Part shown: positions 43,803 through 53,553 of the stretch, in pieces | How positions within the stretch are numbered: the first letter of the stretch is position 1 | How the letters are laid out: the number at the start of each line of letters is the position of its first letter | From: Yersinia rochesterensis | GTDB taxonomy: Bacteria; Pseudomonadota; Gammaproteobacteria; Enterobacterales; Enterobacteriaceae | DNA length: 64,000 nt | NCBI RefSeq assembly: GCF_003600645.1 | Contig: NZ_CP032482.1 | Span: 806,001 to 870,000, forward strand | Reading direction: 5' to 3' | The notes under the pieces: model-generated | Seen by the model: only the letters and a program-made list of their open reading frames with translations | The model's database searches: none | Told to the model about the DNA's origin: nothing | Made by a program: the position numbers and the translations under genes

Positions 43803-45227
43803 ATGAGTACTGAAATTAAAACTCAGGTCGTGGTACTTGGGGCAGGCCCAGCAGGGTACTCTGCTGCTTTTCGTTGCGCGGATTTAGGTTTAGAAACTAT
43901 TCTGGTTGAGCGTTATGCCACTCTGGGTGGTGTTTGCTTGAATGTCGGTTGTATCCCGTCCAAGGCGTTGTTGCACGTTGCTAAAGTTATCGAAGAAGCC
44001 AAAGCATTGGCTGAACACGGTATCGTGTTTGGCGAGCCTAAAACTGACATTGATAAAGTACGTGTTTGGAAAGAGAAAGTTATCAATCAGTTAACCGGTG
44101 GTTTGGCAGGTATGGCTAAAGGCCGTAAAGTCAAAGTGGTTAACGGTCTTGGTAAATTTACTGGCGCGAACACTCTGGTTGTTGAGGGTGAAAACGGCCC
44201 AACCACAATTACTTTCGATAACGCGATTATCGCCGCAGGTTCTCGTCCAATCCAACTGCCATTTATTCCTCATGAAGACCCACGTGTTTGGGACTCAACT
44301 GATGCGCTGGCACTGAAAACTGTCCCAGAACGTCTGTTGGTAATGGGCGGCGGCATTATCGGTCTGGAAATGGGTACGGTTTACCATGCACTGGGTTCGA
44401 AGATTGATGTAGTCGAAATGGCTGACCAGGTTATTCCGGCGGCCGACAAAGACGTAGTGAAAGTATTCACCAAGCGCATCAGCAAGCAATTCAACCTGAT
44501 GCTTGAAACCAAAGTGACGGCGGTAGAAGCCAAAGAAGACGGCATCTATGTCACCATGGAAGGCAAAAAAGCCCCAGCAGAACCACAGCGCTATGATGCA
44601 GTTCTGGTCGCTATCGGTCGCGTGCCTAACGGTAAGTTGCTGGATGCAGGTCAGGCTGGCGTTGAAGTTGACGAGCGTGGTTTTATCCATGTAGATAAAC
44701 AACTGCGTACCAACGTGCCGCACATTTTTGCTATCGGTGACATCGTGGGTCAGCCAATGCTGGCACACAAAGGTGTTCACGAAGGCCATGTTGCTGCTGA
44801 AGTTATCTCCGGCATGAAACATTACTTCGATCCAAAAGTCATTCCATCTATTGCATACACTGAACCAGAAGTCGCATGGGTGGGTTTGACTGAGAAAGAA
44901 GCCAAAGAAAAAGGCATCAGCTACGAAACCTCCACCTTCCCGTGGGCGGCATCGGGCCGTGCTATTGCTTCTGATTGCGCAGACGGTATGACCAAACTGA
45001 TTTTCGACAAAGAAACTCACCGCATCATTGGTGGCGCGATTGTCGGGACTAACGGTGGTGAACTGTTAGGTGAAATCGGTCTGGCCATTGAGATGGGTTG
45101 TGATGCTGAAGATATCGCCCTGACAATCCATGCTCACCCAACGCTGCATGAATCTGTTGGTCTGGCTGCGGAAATCTACGAAGGTAGCATTACTGACTTG
45201 CCTAACCCGAAAGCGAAAAAGAAATAA
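43803..45227 (+). CDS. lpd: Dihydrolipoamide dehydrogenase E3, Lpd
   Basis: Lpd is the FAD-dependent E3 that reoxidises lipoyl groups in the pyruvate and 2-oxoglutarate dehydrogenase complexes and in glycine cleavage. It has 474 residues, as in E. coli. The FAD motif GAGPAG is at 13-18 and the redox disulfide is Cys45-Cys50 (CLNVGC). The NAD motif GGGIIGLEMG and the catalytic HAHPTLHE at the dimer interface are present. I start at the second of two adjacent ATGs, better spaced from AGAGG. It has its own terminator. Confidence 0.98.
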   Translation: MSTEIKTQVVVLGAGPAGYSAAFRCADLGLETILVERYATLGGVCLNVGCIPSKALLHVAKVIEEAKALAEHGIVFGEPKTDIDKVRVWKEKVINQLTGGLAGMAKGRKVKVVNGLGKFTGANTLVVEGENGPTTITFDNAIIAAGSRPIQLPFIPHEDPRVWDSTDALALKTVPERLLVMGGGIIGLEMGTVYHALGSKIDVVEMADQVIPAADKDVVKVFTKRISKQFNLMLETKVTAVEAKEDGIYVTMEGKKAPAEPQRYDAVLVAIGRVPNGKLLDAGQAGVEVDERGFIHVDKQLRTNVPHIFAIGDIVGQPMLAHKGVHEGHVAAEVISGMKHYFDPKVIPSIAYTEPEVAWVGLTEKEAKEKGISYETSTFPWAASGRAIASDCADGMTKLIFDKETHRIIGGAIVGTNGGELLGEIGLAIEMGCDAEDIALTIHAHPTLHESVGLAAEIYEGSITDLPNPKAKKK

Positions 45228-45266
45228 TTTTCTGCTGACGCGGTATTTACAGATGCAACACTGAAG

Positions 45267-45292
45267 CGGCCCTTTTATCAGGGCCGTTTTTT
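45267..45292 (+). terminator. Rho-independent terminator of lpd
   Basis: A CGGCCC/GGGCCG stem (45267-45272 and 45281-45286) with an 8-base loop is followed by six T residues. The convergent toxin-like gene ends 16 bases further on. Confidence 0.85.
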
Positions 45293-45307
45293 ATGGAAAC
45301 AATAATT

Positions 45308-46636
45308 TTAATTAATGGTTACCGGTGGGGGGATAAATTCTGATTGCAAGCCTCTGAGAACGCGCATTTCTACTTCAATTGTTCCGTCGCCGATGACATC
45401 TATCTTAGTCACCAAAAAACGGCTGTGGGGCAGAAATATTCTGGTTTCTTCATTATTATCCAATAGGGCTGAAATATCGGTGCTGTAGGTCAAGCCTTTG
45501 GGGTAATGAATAGTGTATCTGACATTAACTTCGCCATCATTGAGATCGTCTGTATTAAAGTGTGTAATATATTCTTCATCTGAGGTGGTGCTAAAAAAAC
45601 TATCATTATTGTAGATTTCTTCTTCTATTATTTGTGTTTCAAACTCAGCCTGGTTTCTGACTTCACCGCGATAAACCGTATCTGTATTTTCTGTGGTTAA
45701 ATTTCTAAATGATTTATTCTTAAGTGAAGAGTTAACATCTGAATGACGCATGAGTGCATTGGTTAATTGATCTATTTCTATTTTAATATCTGGCGTAATA
45801 TTTTTTCTTCGTATGGAATTATTAATTCTTTCGTATCCGTCTTCAGTGTAATCTCTTAAGGCAAAGTAATCTTGAAAGCTAATTTTTTCATTGGTGCGTA
45901 ATTTATTATACTCTGAAATCTCATCCTTTATATCTAGCTGAGTGTCATGCCAAAACTTCTCACTATAAATACTTTTGATTTCCTCAAGGGCGACTTCTAT
46001 TTCACTTTCTTGAATAGGGCTTCTCCGATGTATTATTGTGAATTTGCTTTTTTCGGGTTGCTGAGTGTTATCATTCTCCGCGTCAGATTCTTTTATACTG
46101 GATGAATCAGATTCGTTTGCACTGGATGAGTCTGATTCTGAACTGTCAATTCTTGCTCGTTTAAGTGGTGGTTCATCACTCAGAGTTGGTGCGTTTGGAT
46201 CGCCTAAAAGATAACCCAATCTGCCATTCACTCTTCTTATTACACCTTTAGTTTTAGGCTTTGCTGTTGTCGATAGTAAGGGTATTCGTTCGCTGCTGGT
46301 GCTGAGTTTGGGCGTTGTTGGCACTTTTGCTGTCGGCTTAATAGGTAGCTTTCCTACCGAAAATTTAAATCCTTTCGGCTGTGGGGTCGGGCCGCCGGTT
46401 AATATTCCCAGACCTACATCCAGTGCAATTTCTTCACTGGTCGGTGGCGGTGTTTTCCCCTGGTCTTCGGGGACTTCTTTGCACGCCATGCGGTTTTCCC
46501 ATTTACAATGTCTGGCTTGATATTGACTAAAACTCTCTTTATTTGATTGATATTTAGGTTCTACTGGGCGGGAGTGTGCTATTTTAATAGATATAATAAT
46601 ATAAATAAGTATTAATAGGGTGAGGTTTCCTTTCAT
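45308..46636 (-). CDS. Secreted ADP-ribosyltransferase-like protein (putative toxin/effector)
   Basis: I read this 442-residue protein as a secreted member of the ADP-ribosyltransferase (ART) superfamily, R-S-E class; I do not recognise a named protein. It has a signal peptide (about 1-22, ending IAHS), a Cys pair (Cys44, Cys52), a Pro/Thr-rich spacer, and an acidic Ser/Asp/Glu linker (163-190) preceded by a basic PPLKRAR. The ART-like part spans about 225-442: DYTEDGYERINNSIRR, the NAD-binding Arg in VYRGE (Arg323), and FFSTTS (349-351 as the STS motif). The region EETRIFLPHSRFLV resembles the ExE turn, but Arg399 is where the second, catalytic Glu is expected. It is visibly AT-rich against its neighbours, which suggests transfer. 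GGAG precedes the ATG. Confidence 0.7.
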   Translation of the reverse strand: MKGNLTLLILIYIIISIKIAHSRPVEPKYQSNKESFSQYQARHCKWENRMACKEVPEDQGKTPPPTSEEIALDVGLGILTGGPTPQPKGFKFSVGKLPIKPTAKVPTTPKLSTSSERIPLLSTTAKPKTKGVIRRVNGRLGYLLGDPNAPTLSDEPPLKRARIDSSESDSSSANESDSSSIKESDAENDNTQQPEKSKFTIIHRRSPIQESEIEVALEEIKSIYSEKFWHDTQLDIKDEISEYNKLRTNEKISFQDYFALRDYTEDGYERINNSIRRKNITPDIKIEIDQLTNALMRHSDVNSSLKNKSFRNLTTENTDTVYRGEVRNQAEFETQIIEEEIYNNDSFFSTTSDEEYITHFNTDDLNDGEVNVRYTIHYPKGLTYSTDISALLDNNEETRIFLPHSRFLVTKIDVIGDGTIEVEMRVLRGLQSEFIPPPVTIN

Positions 46637-46836
46637 AAAAACTCCATATTAACATTCGTTATTGTAGTTAATTACATTTTTTTAAATCGGGAGTGCGGTT
46701 AAATATTTAGCTAAAGTGAATGTTAAATCAAGATGAAAAATCTTATTGACGGTTTTATTTATATTTATGTTGTGACGATTAATAAATACCACTATTTTTT
46801 ATATTAGTCGGAGTGAAATCTTATTGGCTGGATTAG

Positions 46837-47844
46837 TTAAAAAAACTGTCCAGTGCGTAATTGACTGGGAGAAATATTAAATATCCGCCGCAATGCGGTA
46901 GCGAAATTTGCCGGGCTAGTATAACCCGCAATAGTGGCGGCTTGATCAATACTGATCCCTTCTTTCTGAATAGCCAACATCGCGCGTTTTAAACGGCAAT
47001 GGCGCAGATATTCAAACACCGTAATGTTGTAGCTTTCACAAAAACGCCGCTGCAAAGTACTTTGGCTCATATTCACCCGTTGGGCCAATTCACTCATTGA
47101 AAGATGGTCGGCTTCACCACTTTCCAGCCAGTCACGGACCTGTTGCACTCGGTTCATACCGCGTAATGATATTTTATTTTGCTGTAGCGCCTGCTGTTCC
47201 AGTGAACTGAATGCTTCAATAATCAGACCAATACATTGCGTTTCGCAGTGCAGGCGCTCCAATGGCGTTGAAAAGGGCGGCGCACTTGCTATTTTCTGAG
47301 CGATTGCTTGGGCATGAATTGATGGCCGCCATAAATGAATCGCCAAATGCTGCTGAGTGAAGTTGTATAAAGTATCCCAGGTGCCAGTCTGCGGCAGTAA
47401 ATCGCCATATAACCATTCCCGATCAAATGTGAGGGTCAGAGTACGCTCATGGCTATTATTTTTACCGTGGCGAGTAAATAGCGTGTTTTCAGTGAGTGAA
47501 ATCAGTGATGCATCGCTTTTCTCCTGCAAATGCAGGTGCTTACCACCAAATGAAATATGTGCGCTGCCACTGACCACAATCGCTAGCTTCAACGCTGGGT
47601 TGAGCTGATTCTGTGTCTTGATATCGGAAAGGTTGGTGACATTCGCGGTATGCAGGATCAGATGTGGATTCAGCCGCAATACCTGAAAATCGCCATACAA
47701 TACAGGGTCGGTGGGCGCTAACTTAGTGCCGCTCAACTGATAATCACTGGCCACCAGATTTGACTGTTGCACAATTTGGTCGCGATAAATTGGTTTAGAC
47801 GAGGGGGAGACATTGCGCAACTTGTTTTTCTTCACCACCGACAT
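46837..47844 (-). CDS. AraC-family transcriptional regulator (iron/siderophore type)
   Basis: The 335-residue protein ends in two helix-turn-helices of the AraC/XylS family (about 240-335: SMSELAQRVNMSQSTLQRRF, then ISIDQAATIAGYTSPANFAT). Its N-terminal half is the kind found in PchR/YbtA-type regulators of siderophore uptake, but I cannot assign a ligand. I start at the ATG at 47844, with GGAGAG upstream; the frame stays open much further, across the intergenic region, but that part is not protein-like. It is divergent from the FepA-type receptor and shares a Fur box with it, so it probably activates that receptor when the siderophore is present. Confidence 0.85.
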   Translation of the reverse strand: MSVVKKNKLRNVSPSSKPIYRDQIVQQSNLVASDYQLSGTKLAPTDPVLYGDFQVLRLNPHLILHTANVTNLSDIKTQNQLNPALKLAIVVSGSAHISFGGKHLHLQEKSDASLISLTENTLFTRHGKNNSHERTLTLTFDREWLYGDLLPQTGTWDTLYNFTQQHLAIHLWRPSIHAQAIAQKIASAPPFSTPLERLHCETQCIGLIIEAFSSLEQQALQQNKISLRGMNRVQQVRDWLESGEADHLSMSELAQRVNMSQSTLQRRFCESYNITVFEYLRHCRLKRAMLAIQKEGISIDQAATIAGYTSPANFATALRRIFNISPSQLRTGQFF

Positions 47845-47942
47845 AATGAACTCTCCACTGATATTGACTTTATAACAAAGAGTTTTGCTGTTTACACAAA
47901 CCTTTTTTCTGATTGCAAATGTAACAATTAGCCGCGTGAATT

Positions 47943-47961
47943 GATAATGAAAATAATTATC
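47943..47961. promoter_or_regulatory. Fur box between the AraC-type regulator and the FepA-type receptor
   Basis: GATAATGAAAATAATTATC matches the 19-bp Fur consensus GATAATGATAATCATTATC at 17 positions. The wider dyad (47941-47963) has 8-bp arms TTGATAAT and ATTATCAA. It is placed to control both divergent genes under iron limitation. Confidence 0.85.
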
Positions 47962-48053
47962 AATCTTGTTCGTTTTTGTTGCCCCATGAATAGATTGGTA
48001 GAGACTTTCCTCTGCTGACATTCGCTGTGGGCTTTTGCATCGGGGAAAGTGTA

Positions 48054-50348
48054 ATGAAAGTAAAATGGCAGCGGCGCTCTCTGACGACCTTAGCGAGCTT
48101 GATTGGTATCTGTATTTCGACTCCGCTTTGGGCGCAGACACAAGATACCACTCAGGCAGGGTCTGATACAGACACGACACAACAACAAAAAACAACCGCG
48201 GCAGAAAGCAAAGCGGTAACTGGCGATACCTTGGTGGTCACGGCTCAGCAACAAGTCCGCCAAGCGCTGGGCGCATCGACTATCACCGCAGAAGATATCC
48301 GCAAGCGCCCTCCGGCGAATGATTTGTCCGAAATTATCCGAACTATGCCCGGTGTTAACCTTTCCGGTAACTCTGCCAGCGGCCAGCGCGGGAACAACCG
48401 CCAGATCGATATTCGTGGCATGGGGCCTGAAAACACCTTGATCATGATTGATGGCATTCCGGTTTCGAGCCGCAATGCGGTGCGTTATGGTTGGCGTGGT
48501 GAGCGCGATACCCGTGGTGATACCAACTGGGTACCGGCGAATATGGTCGAGAAAATCGAAGTATTACGCGGCCCTGCCGCTGCGCGCTATGGCAATGGTG
48601 CCGCGGGTGGTGTGGTGAATATCATTACCAAACAGCCGGACAAAGAGCTGCATGGTAGCTGGAATGCTTACATGAATATGCCGCAGCATAGCGAAGAAGG
48701 CGCGACTCGTCGCACCGACTTCAGCCTGTTGGGGCCATTAAGTGATACCGTCAATTTCCGCTTATACGGCGGATACAACAAAACTGATGCTGATGATTGG
48801 AATATTAACCAAGGCCATGAATCAGCCCGTACCGGAAATCAAGTAGGCACCTTGCCAGCCGGTCGTGAAGGGGTTCGTAATAAAGATATCAATGGGTTAC
48901 TGAGTTGGGAGTTTGCTCAAGGTCAATCCCTGGCGTTCGAGGCGGGTTATAGCCGCCAGGGTAATATTTATGCCGGTGATACACAAAACACCAACAGCAA
49001 TGCCATTGTGCGCAGCCTATATGGCGCAGAAACCAATGTAATGTATCGTGGTAATTTCTCACTGACACATCGCGGTTTTTGGGATAACGGCGTGAGCACC
49101 ACCTCTTATGTCCAATATGAAAATACCCGCAACTCACGCATTAATGAGGGGCTGGCGGGCGGCACCGAGGGTATCTTCTCCAATAACAAATTCAGCACGA
49201 TCAAATTGGACAACTATTTAGCCCATTCCGAGGTTAACCTGCCGTTTGAGTTAGGGGTTAATCAAGTGCTGACTGTCGGCGCGGAATGGAATGACCAGAA
49301 AATGAATGACCCGACCTCCAATACTCAGACCACGACTGAGGGCGGCAGTGTCAGTGGTTTGACGGGCGTCGGGCGAGATACGCGCACTTCAGCACAGATA
49401 GCCTCGGTATTTGTTGAAGACAATATCGAGTTGACGGAGACCACCATGCTCACCCCGGCGCTGCGTTTTGATCATCACAGCACTGCGGGAAGCAATTGGA
49501 GTCCGGGGATAAATCTGTCACAAGAACTGGGCGATTACTTCACCATGAAAATGGGGATTGCCCGCGCCTATAAAGCGCCAAATCTCTATCAAACCAACCC
49601 TAACTATCTATTATATAGCCGTGGTCAGGGTTGCTATGGTGCAGGGGGCAGTTGCTACCTGATGGGTAATGACGCGCTGTCAGCGGAAACCAGTGTCAAC
49701 AAAGAGATAGGGTTCGAGTTCCATAACGACGGTATTATTGCCGGTATAACTTACTTCCGTAATGATTATCGTAATAAGATTGAGCCGGGTATCGTCTCCC
49801 TCGGAACGGCCAATGGCGGCACCGGCGCTTACACTAATTCTGATATATTCAAGTGGGAAAACGTACCGAAAGCGCTGGTTGAAGGGCTGGAAGGTAACTT
49901 GACCGTGCCATTCACCGACGCGGTGCAATGGAGCAGCAATCTGACCTACATGCTGGAATCGAAGAATAAAACCACCGGTGATTATTTATCAATCACGCCG
50001 AAATATACCTTGAACAGCTCACTGAGCTGGCAGGCAACAGATGATTTGTCCTTACTGTCGACAGTGACCTGGTATGGGCGTCAGAAGCCGAAGAAATATG
50101 ACTATCAAGGTCTGCCGGTCACTGGCTCAGCGCGCAATGAAGTCAGCCCGTATGCTATCTTCGGCCTGAGTGGCAGCTATACATTGACTAAAAATGTCAG
50201 TGTCACCACTGGGATTGAAAACCTGTTCGATAAACGCCAGTTCCGCGCGGGTAATGCCCAAAGTGTGGCGGGGATCGCCGGGGCAGGGGCTGCCACTTAC
50301 AATGAGTCAGGCCGGACATATTTTGTTAGCTTGAATACTCAGTTCTAA
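48054..50348 (+). CDS. fepA: FepA/PfeA-type TonB-dependent catecholate siderophore receptor
   Basis: This 764-residue outer-membrane receptor is closely similar to FepA/PfeA receptors for ferric enterobactin. It has a signal peptide ending PLWA (residue 27), a TonB box DTLVVTA (58-64), a plug domain with blocks shared with FepA (GQRGNNRQIDIRGMGPENTL, VLRGPAAARYGNGAAGGVV), and a 22-strand barrel ending in Phe (FVSLNTQF). I start at the ATG at 48054, after GGGGA. No siderophore synthesis genes are nearby, so it may take up enterobactin made by others or encoded elsewhere. The symbol denotes the family; the true substrate may be another catecholate. Confidence 0.88.
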   Translation: MKVKWQRRSLTTLASLIGICISTPLWAQTQDTTQAGSDTDTTQQQKTTAAESKAVTGDTLVVTAQQQVRQALGASTITAEDIRKRPPANDLSEIIRTMPGVNLSGNSASGQRGNNRQIDIRGMGPENTLIMIDGIPVSSRNAVRYGWRGERDTRGDTNWVPANMVEKIEVLRGPAAARYGNGAAGGVVNIITKQPDKELHGSWNAYMNMPQHSEEGATRRTDFSLLGPLSDTVNFRLYGGYNKTDADDWNINQGHESARTGNQVGTLPAGREGVRNKDINGLLSWEFAQGQSLAFEAGYSRQGNIYAGDTQNTNSNAIVRSLYGAETNVMYRGNFSLTHRGFWDNGVSTTSYVQYENTRNSRINEGLAGGTEGIFSNNKFSTIKLDNYLAHSEVNLPFELGVNQVLTVGAEWNDQKMNDPTSNTQTTTEGGSVSGLTGVGRDTRTSAQIASVFVEDNIELTETTMLTPALRFDHHSTAGSNWSPGINLSQELGDYFTMKMGIARAYKAPNLYQTNPNYLLYSRGQGCYGAGGSCYLMGNDALSAETSVNKEIGFEFHNDGIIAGITYFRNDYRNKIEPGIVSLGTANGGTGAYTNSDIFKWENVPKALVEGLEGNLTVPFTDAVQWSSNLTYMLESKNKTTGDYLSITPKYTLNSSLSWQATDDLSLLSTVTWYGRQKPKKYDYQGLPVTGSARNEVSPYAIFGLSGSYTLTKNVSVTTGIENLFDKRQFRAGNAQSVAGIAGAGAATYNESGRTYFVSLNTQF

Positions 50349-50384
50349 ATGCCCTTCATACTTGGAGCATAGGATCTTTTGTTA

Positions 50385-50418
50385 AAGCAGAAACAGTCAT
50401 TATCGGCTGTTTCTGCTT
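50385..50418 (+). terminator. Probable terminator after the FepA-type receptor
   Basis: A perfect 12-bp stem (AAGCAGAAACAG at 50385-50396, CTGTTTCTGCTT at 50407-50418) with a 10-base loop is followed by CATTTA, a poor T-run. A weak match to an ERIC end (CTTCATACTTGGAGC) lies just upstream. Confidence 0.6.
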
Positions 50419-50654
50419 CATTTATCGCCACAATATCTTCCATTCGTTATTCCTCGTCCTAAAAATCCTACCGGCAGCACGAGATTCTCATTGCAAGATG
50501 GTGTCCATTCATTTAATAAGGTTATTATGCCGAGGTATTTTACGGATATTACCCTACTGCAAAGGGCTAACTGAGAGCCACTATCAATACGTCAGATGAT
50601 TACACTGCGCTCAACGATTCAGCAAAAATTTAATGTTGCTTTTATGTGAACGAA

Positions 50655-50683
50655 TTAACACTGAGTTCAAATACTGGTATGCT
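50655..50683 (+). promoter_or_regulatory. Putative acnB promoter
   Basis: TTAACA (50655-50660), a 17-base spacer and TATGCT (50678-50683) are joined by TG at the extended -10 position. It lies about 107 bases before acnB. E. coli has yacH in this interval; here the 440-base gap holds only the preceding terminator and this promoter. Confidence 0.5.
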
Positions 50684-50790
50684 GGCTGAGCAAAACTGGG
50701 CATCTTACCTTACACCTGGTGCATCATGATGATGGCTGGTGGCTACTGATAGCCCAGAAAATATATGATAATTAAAGCGAGGAGAGAGTC

Positions 50791-53388
50791 GTGCTAGAAG
50801 AATACCGTAAGCACGTAGCCGAGCGTGCTGCTGAGGGTATCGTCCCCAAGCCATTAGATGCGTCACAAATGGCCGCGCTGGTTGAATCATTAAAAAATCC
50901 GCCTGCGGGCGAAGAAGAATTCCTATTAGATCTGCTGATTAACCGCGTACCGCCCGGTGTTGATGAAGCAGCCTATGTTAAAGCCGGTTTTCTGGCGGCG
51001 ATTGCCAAGGGCGAAGCCCACTCTCCCCTGATTAATGCCGAAAAAGCGATTGAATTGCTTGGTACCATGCAGGGCGGCTATAACATTCATCCGCTGATTG
51101 ATGCGTTAGATAATGAAAAGCTGGCACCAATTGCGGGCAAGACGTTATCTCATACCTTGCTGATGTTTGATAACTTCTACGATGTGGAAGAAAAAGCTAA
51201 AGCCGGCAACCCCCATGCCAGGAAAGTCATGCAATCCTGGGCAGATGCCGAATGGTATCTTTCCCGCCCAGCGCTGGCAGAAAAAATCACTGTAACCGTG
51301 TTTAAAGTGACCGGTGAAACTAACACCGATGACCTGTCTCCAGCTCAAGATGCTTGGTCTCGCCCTGATATTCCATTGCATGCTTTGGCGATGCTGAAAA
51401 ATGCTCGCGAAGGTATTCATCCGGATCAACCGGGCAGTGTTGGCCCGATCAAACAGATTGAAGAACTGAACAAAAAAGGCTTCCCACTGGCCTATGTTGG
51501 CGATGTAGTCGGTACCGGTTCCTCCCGTAAATCTGCCACTAACTCCGTGCTGTGGTTTATGGGTGACGACATCCCTTACGTGCCAAACAAGCGCGGCGGC
51601 GGTGTGGTGCTGGGCAGCAAAATTGCGCCAATCTTCTTTAACACCATGGAAGATGCCGGCGCTTTACCTATCGAAGTGGATGTCAGCAACCTGAATATGG
51701 GCGATGTCATTGATATCTATCCATATCTGGGCGAAGTTCGCCTTCATGACACTGGTGAGATACTCGCCACTTTCGAGCTGAAAACTGAAGTGCTGCTGGA
51801 CGAAGTCCGTGCTGGTGGGCGTATCCCGTTGATCGTCGGCCGTGGCTTGACCACCAAAGCCCGCGAATCTCTGGGCTTGCCGGTCAGTGAAGTCTTCCGT
51901 ATTGCCAAGCCGGTTGCCAAAAGTAACAAAGGTTTCTCGCTGGCGCAGAAAATGGTTGGTCGCGCTTGCGGTGTTGCTGGTGTGCGCCCAGGTGAATACT
52001 GCGAACCTAAAATGACCTCGGTCGGTTCACAAGATACCACCGGCCCGATGACCCGTGATGAGCTGAAAGACTTAGCCTGTCTGGGTTTCTCGGCTGACTT
52101 AGTGATGCAGTCATTCTGTCATACGGCGGCGTATCCGAAGCCAGTTGACGTGACCACTCACCACACACTGCCTGACTTTATTATGAACCGTGGCGGTGTG
52201 TCGCTGCGCCCAGGTGATGGCATTATTCACTCATGGCTTAACCGCATGCTGCTGCCAGATACTGTCGGCACCGGCGGTGACTCACACACCCGTTTCCCTA
52301 TCGGGATTTCTTTCCCGGCGGGTTCTGGTCTGGTGGCCTTTGCGGCAGCAACAGGCGTGATGCCATTAGACATGCCTGAATCTGTGCTGGTGCGCTTTAA
52401 AGGTAAAATGCAGCCGGGTATCACTCTGCGTGATCTGGTGCATGCAATTCCTTACTACGCGATTCAAGAAGGCCTGCTGACCGTTGAAAAGCAAGGTAAG
52501 AAGAATATCTTCTCTGGCCGAATTCTGGAAATTGAAGGTCTGCCAGAGCTGAAAGTTGAACAGGCATTCGAGCTGGCGGATGCTTCCGCTGAGCGCTCTG
52601 CGGCTGGTTGCACCATCAAGCTGGATCAAGCGCCGATCATTGAATATCTGCAATCCAACATTGTGTTGTTGAAGTGGATGATAGCTGAAGGTTACGGCGA
52701 CCGCCGTACACTGGAGCGCCGTGTCAATGGCATGGAAAGCTGGTTGGCGAACCCGAATCTGCTGGAAGGTGATGCGGATGCGGAATACGCCGCAGTGATC
52801 GAAATCGATCTGGCGGAAATCACTCAGCCGATTCTTTGCGCGCCAAACGATCCTGATGATGCCCGCTTGCTGTCTGATGTGGCTAACAGCAAAATCGATG
52901 AAGTCTTTATCGGTTCCTGTATGACTAACATTGGCCACTTCCGTGCTGCTGGTAAATTGCTGGATCAGCACAAAGGCCAGTTGCCAACCCGCCTGTGGGT
53001 TGCACCACCGACCAAAATGGATGCCGCGCAATTGACTGAAGAGGGCTATTACAGCGTCTTTGGTAAGAGTGGCGCCCGCATTGAGATCCCAGGTTGCTCT
53101 CTGTGTATGGGTAACCAGGCGCGCGTGGCAGATGGGGCTACAGTGGTGTCGACTTCCACCCGTAACTTCCCGAACCGCTTAGGTAATGGGGCGAATGTTT
53201 ATCTGGCTTCGGCTGAACTGGCGGCGATTGCATCACTGCTGGGGCGTCTGCCAACTCCGGATGAATATCAAACTTATATGGCTCAGGTTGATAAGACCGC
53301 AGAAGATACTTACCGTTACCTGAATTTTGATCAGTTAAGCCAATATACTGATAAAGCTGATGGCGTGATCTTCCAAACTGCTGTGTAA
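50791..53388 (+). CDS. acnB: Aconitate hydratase B
   Basis: AcnB is the main TCA-cycle aconitase, isomerising citrate to isocitrate with a [4Fe-4S] cluster. It has 865 residues, as in E. coli. The AcnB-specific order is visible: an N-terminal helical domain, then the swivel domain ([20 protein letters not shown]) and then the catalytic domains. Cluster cysteines are in [11 protein letters not shown] and GCSLCMGNQ. It starts with GTG at 50791 after GGAGAG. In E. coli it follows lpd and yacH; here the toxin-like and iron-uptake block intervenes. Confidence 0.98.
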   Translation: MLEEYRKHVAERAAEGIVPKPLDASQMAALVESLKNPPAGEEEFLLDLLINRVPPGVDEAAYVKAGFLAAIAKGEAHSPLINAEKAIELLGTMQGGYNIHPLIDALDNEKLAPIAGKTLSHTLLMFDNFYDVEEKAKAGNPHARKVMQSWADAEWYLSRPALAEKITVTVFKVTGETNTDDLSPAQDAWSRPDIPLHALAMLKNAREGIHPDQPGSVGPIKQIEELNKKGFPLAYVGDVVGTGSSRKSATNSVLWFMGDDIPYVPNKRGGGVVLGSKIAPIFFNTMEDAGALPIEVDVSNLNMGDVIDIYPYLGEVRLHDTGEILATFELKTEVLLDEVRAGGRIPLIVGRGLTTKARESLGLPVSEVFRIAKPVAKSNKGFSLAQKMVGRACGVAGVRPGEYCEPKMTSVGSQDTTGPMTRDELKDLACLGFSADLVMQSFCHTAAYPKPVDVTTHHTLPDFIMNRGGVSLRPGDGIIHSWLNRMLLPDTVGTGGDSHTRFPIGISFPAGSGLVAFAAATGVMPLDMPESVLVRFKGKMQPGITLRDLVHAIPYYAIQEGLLTVEKQGKKNIFSGRILEIEGLPELKVEQAFELADASAERSAAGCTIKLDQAPIIEYLQSNIVLLKWMIAEGYGDRRTLERRVNGMESWLANPNLLEGDADAEYAAVIEIDLAEITQPILCAPNDPDDARLLSDVANSKIDEVFIGSCMTNIGHFRAAGKLLDQHKGQLPTRLWVAPPTKMDAAQLTEEGYYSVFGKSGARIEIPGCSLCMGNQARVADGATVVSTSTRNFPNRLGNGANVYLASAELAAIASLLGRLPTPDEYQTYMAQVDKTAEDTYRYLNFDQLSQYTDKADGVIFQTAV

Positions 53389-53408
53389 AAAGATATATTC
53401 CGCACCCG

Positions 53409-53440
53409 ACGGGAGGCCAATGGCCTCCCGTATCTATTTT
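53409..53440 (+). terminator. Rho-independent terminator of acnB
   Basis: A perfect 10-bp stem (ACGGGAGGCC at 53409-53418, GGCCTCCCGT at 53422-53431) with a 3-base loop is followed by ATCTATTTT. Confidence 0.85.
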
Positions 53441-53553
53441 AAAACCCGTATCGAAGTGAAATTTTGCCGCTATTTGCCGGCTTTGCGAGTTTGCGCCAAG
53501 TCAGGTAGATAAATACGGTTACACTCATTAAAAGAGCATCAGGAAGGCATGCT

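Noticed and set aside
44295..45020. Long open frame (241 codons) antisense to lpd
   Set aside because: It is the complement of a highly codon-biased gene, has no ribosome binding site or recognisable product, and lpd is certain on the other strand.
47845..48195. N-terminal extension of the AraC-family regulator
   Set aside because: It would cross the Fur box and the receptor start; the ATG at 47844 has a good ribosome binding site and begins protein-like sequence.
52366..53031. Open frame of 221 codons antisense to acnB
   Set aside because: Shadow of the acnB reading frame; composition is not protein-like and no family is recognisable.
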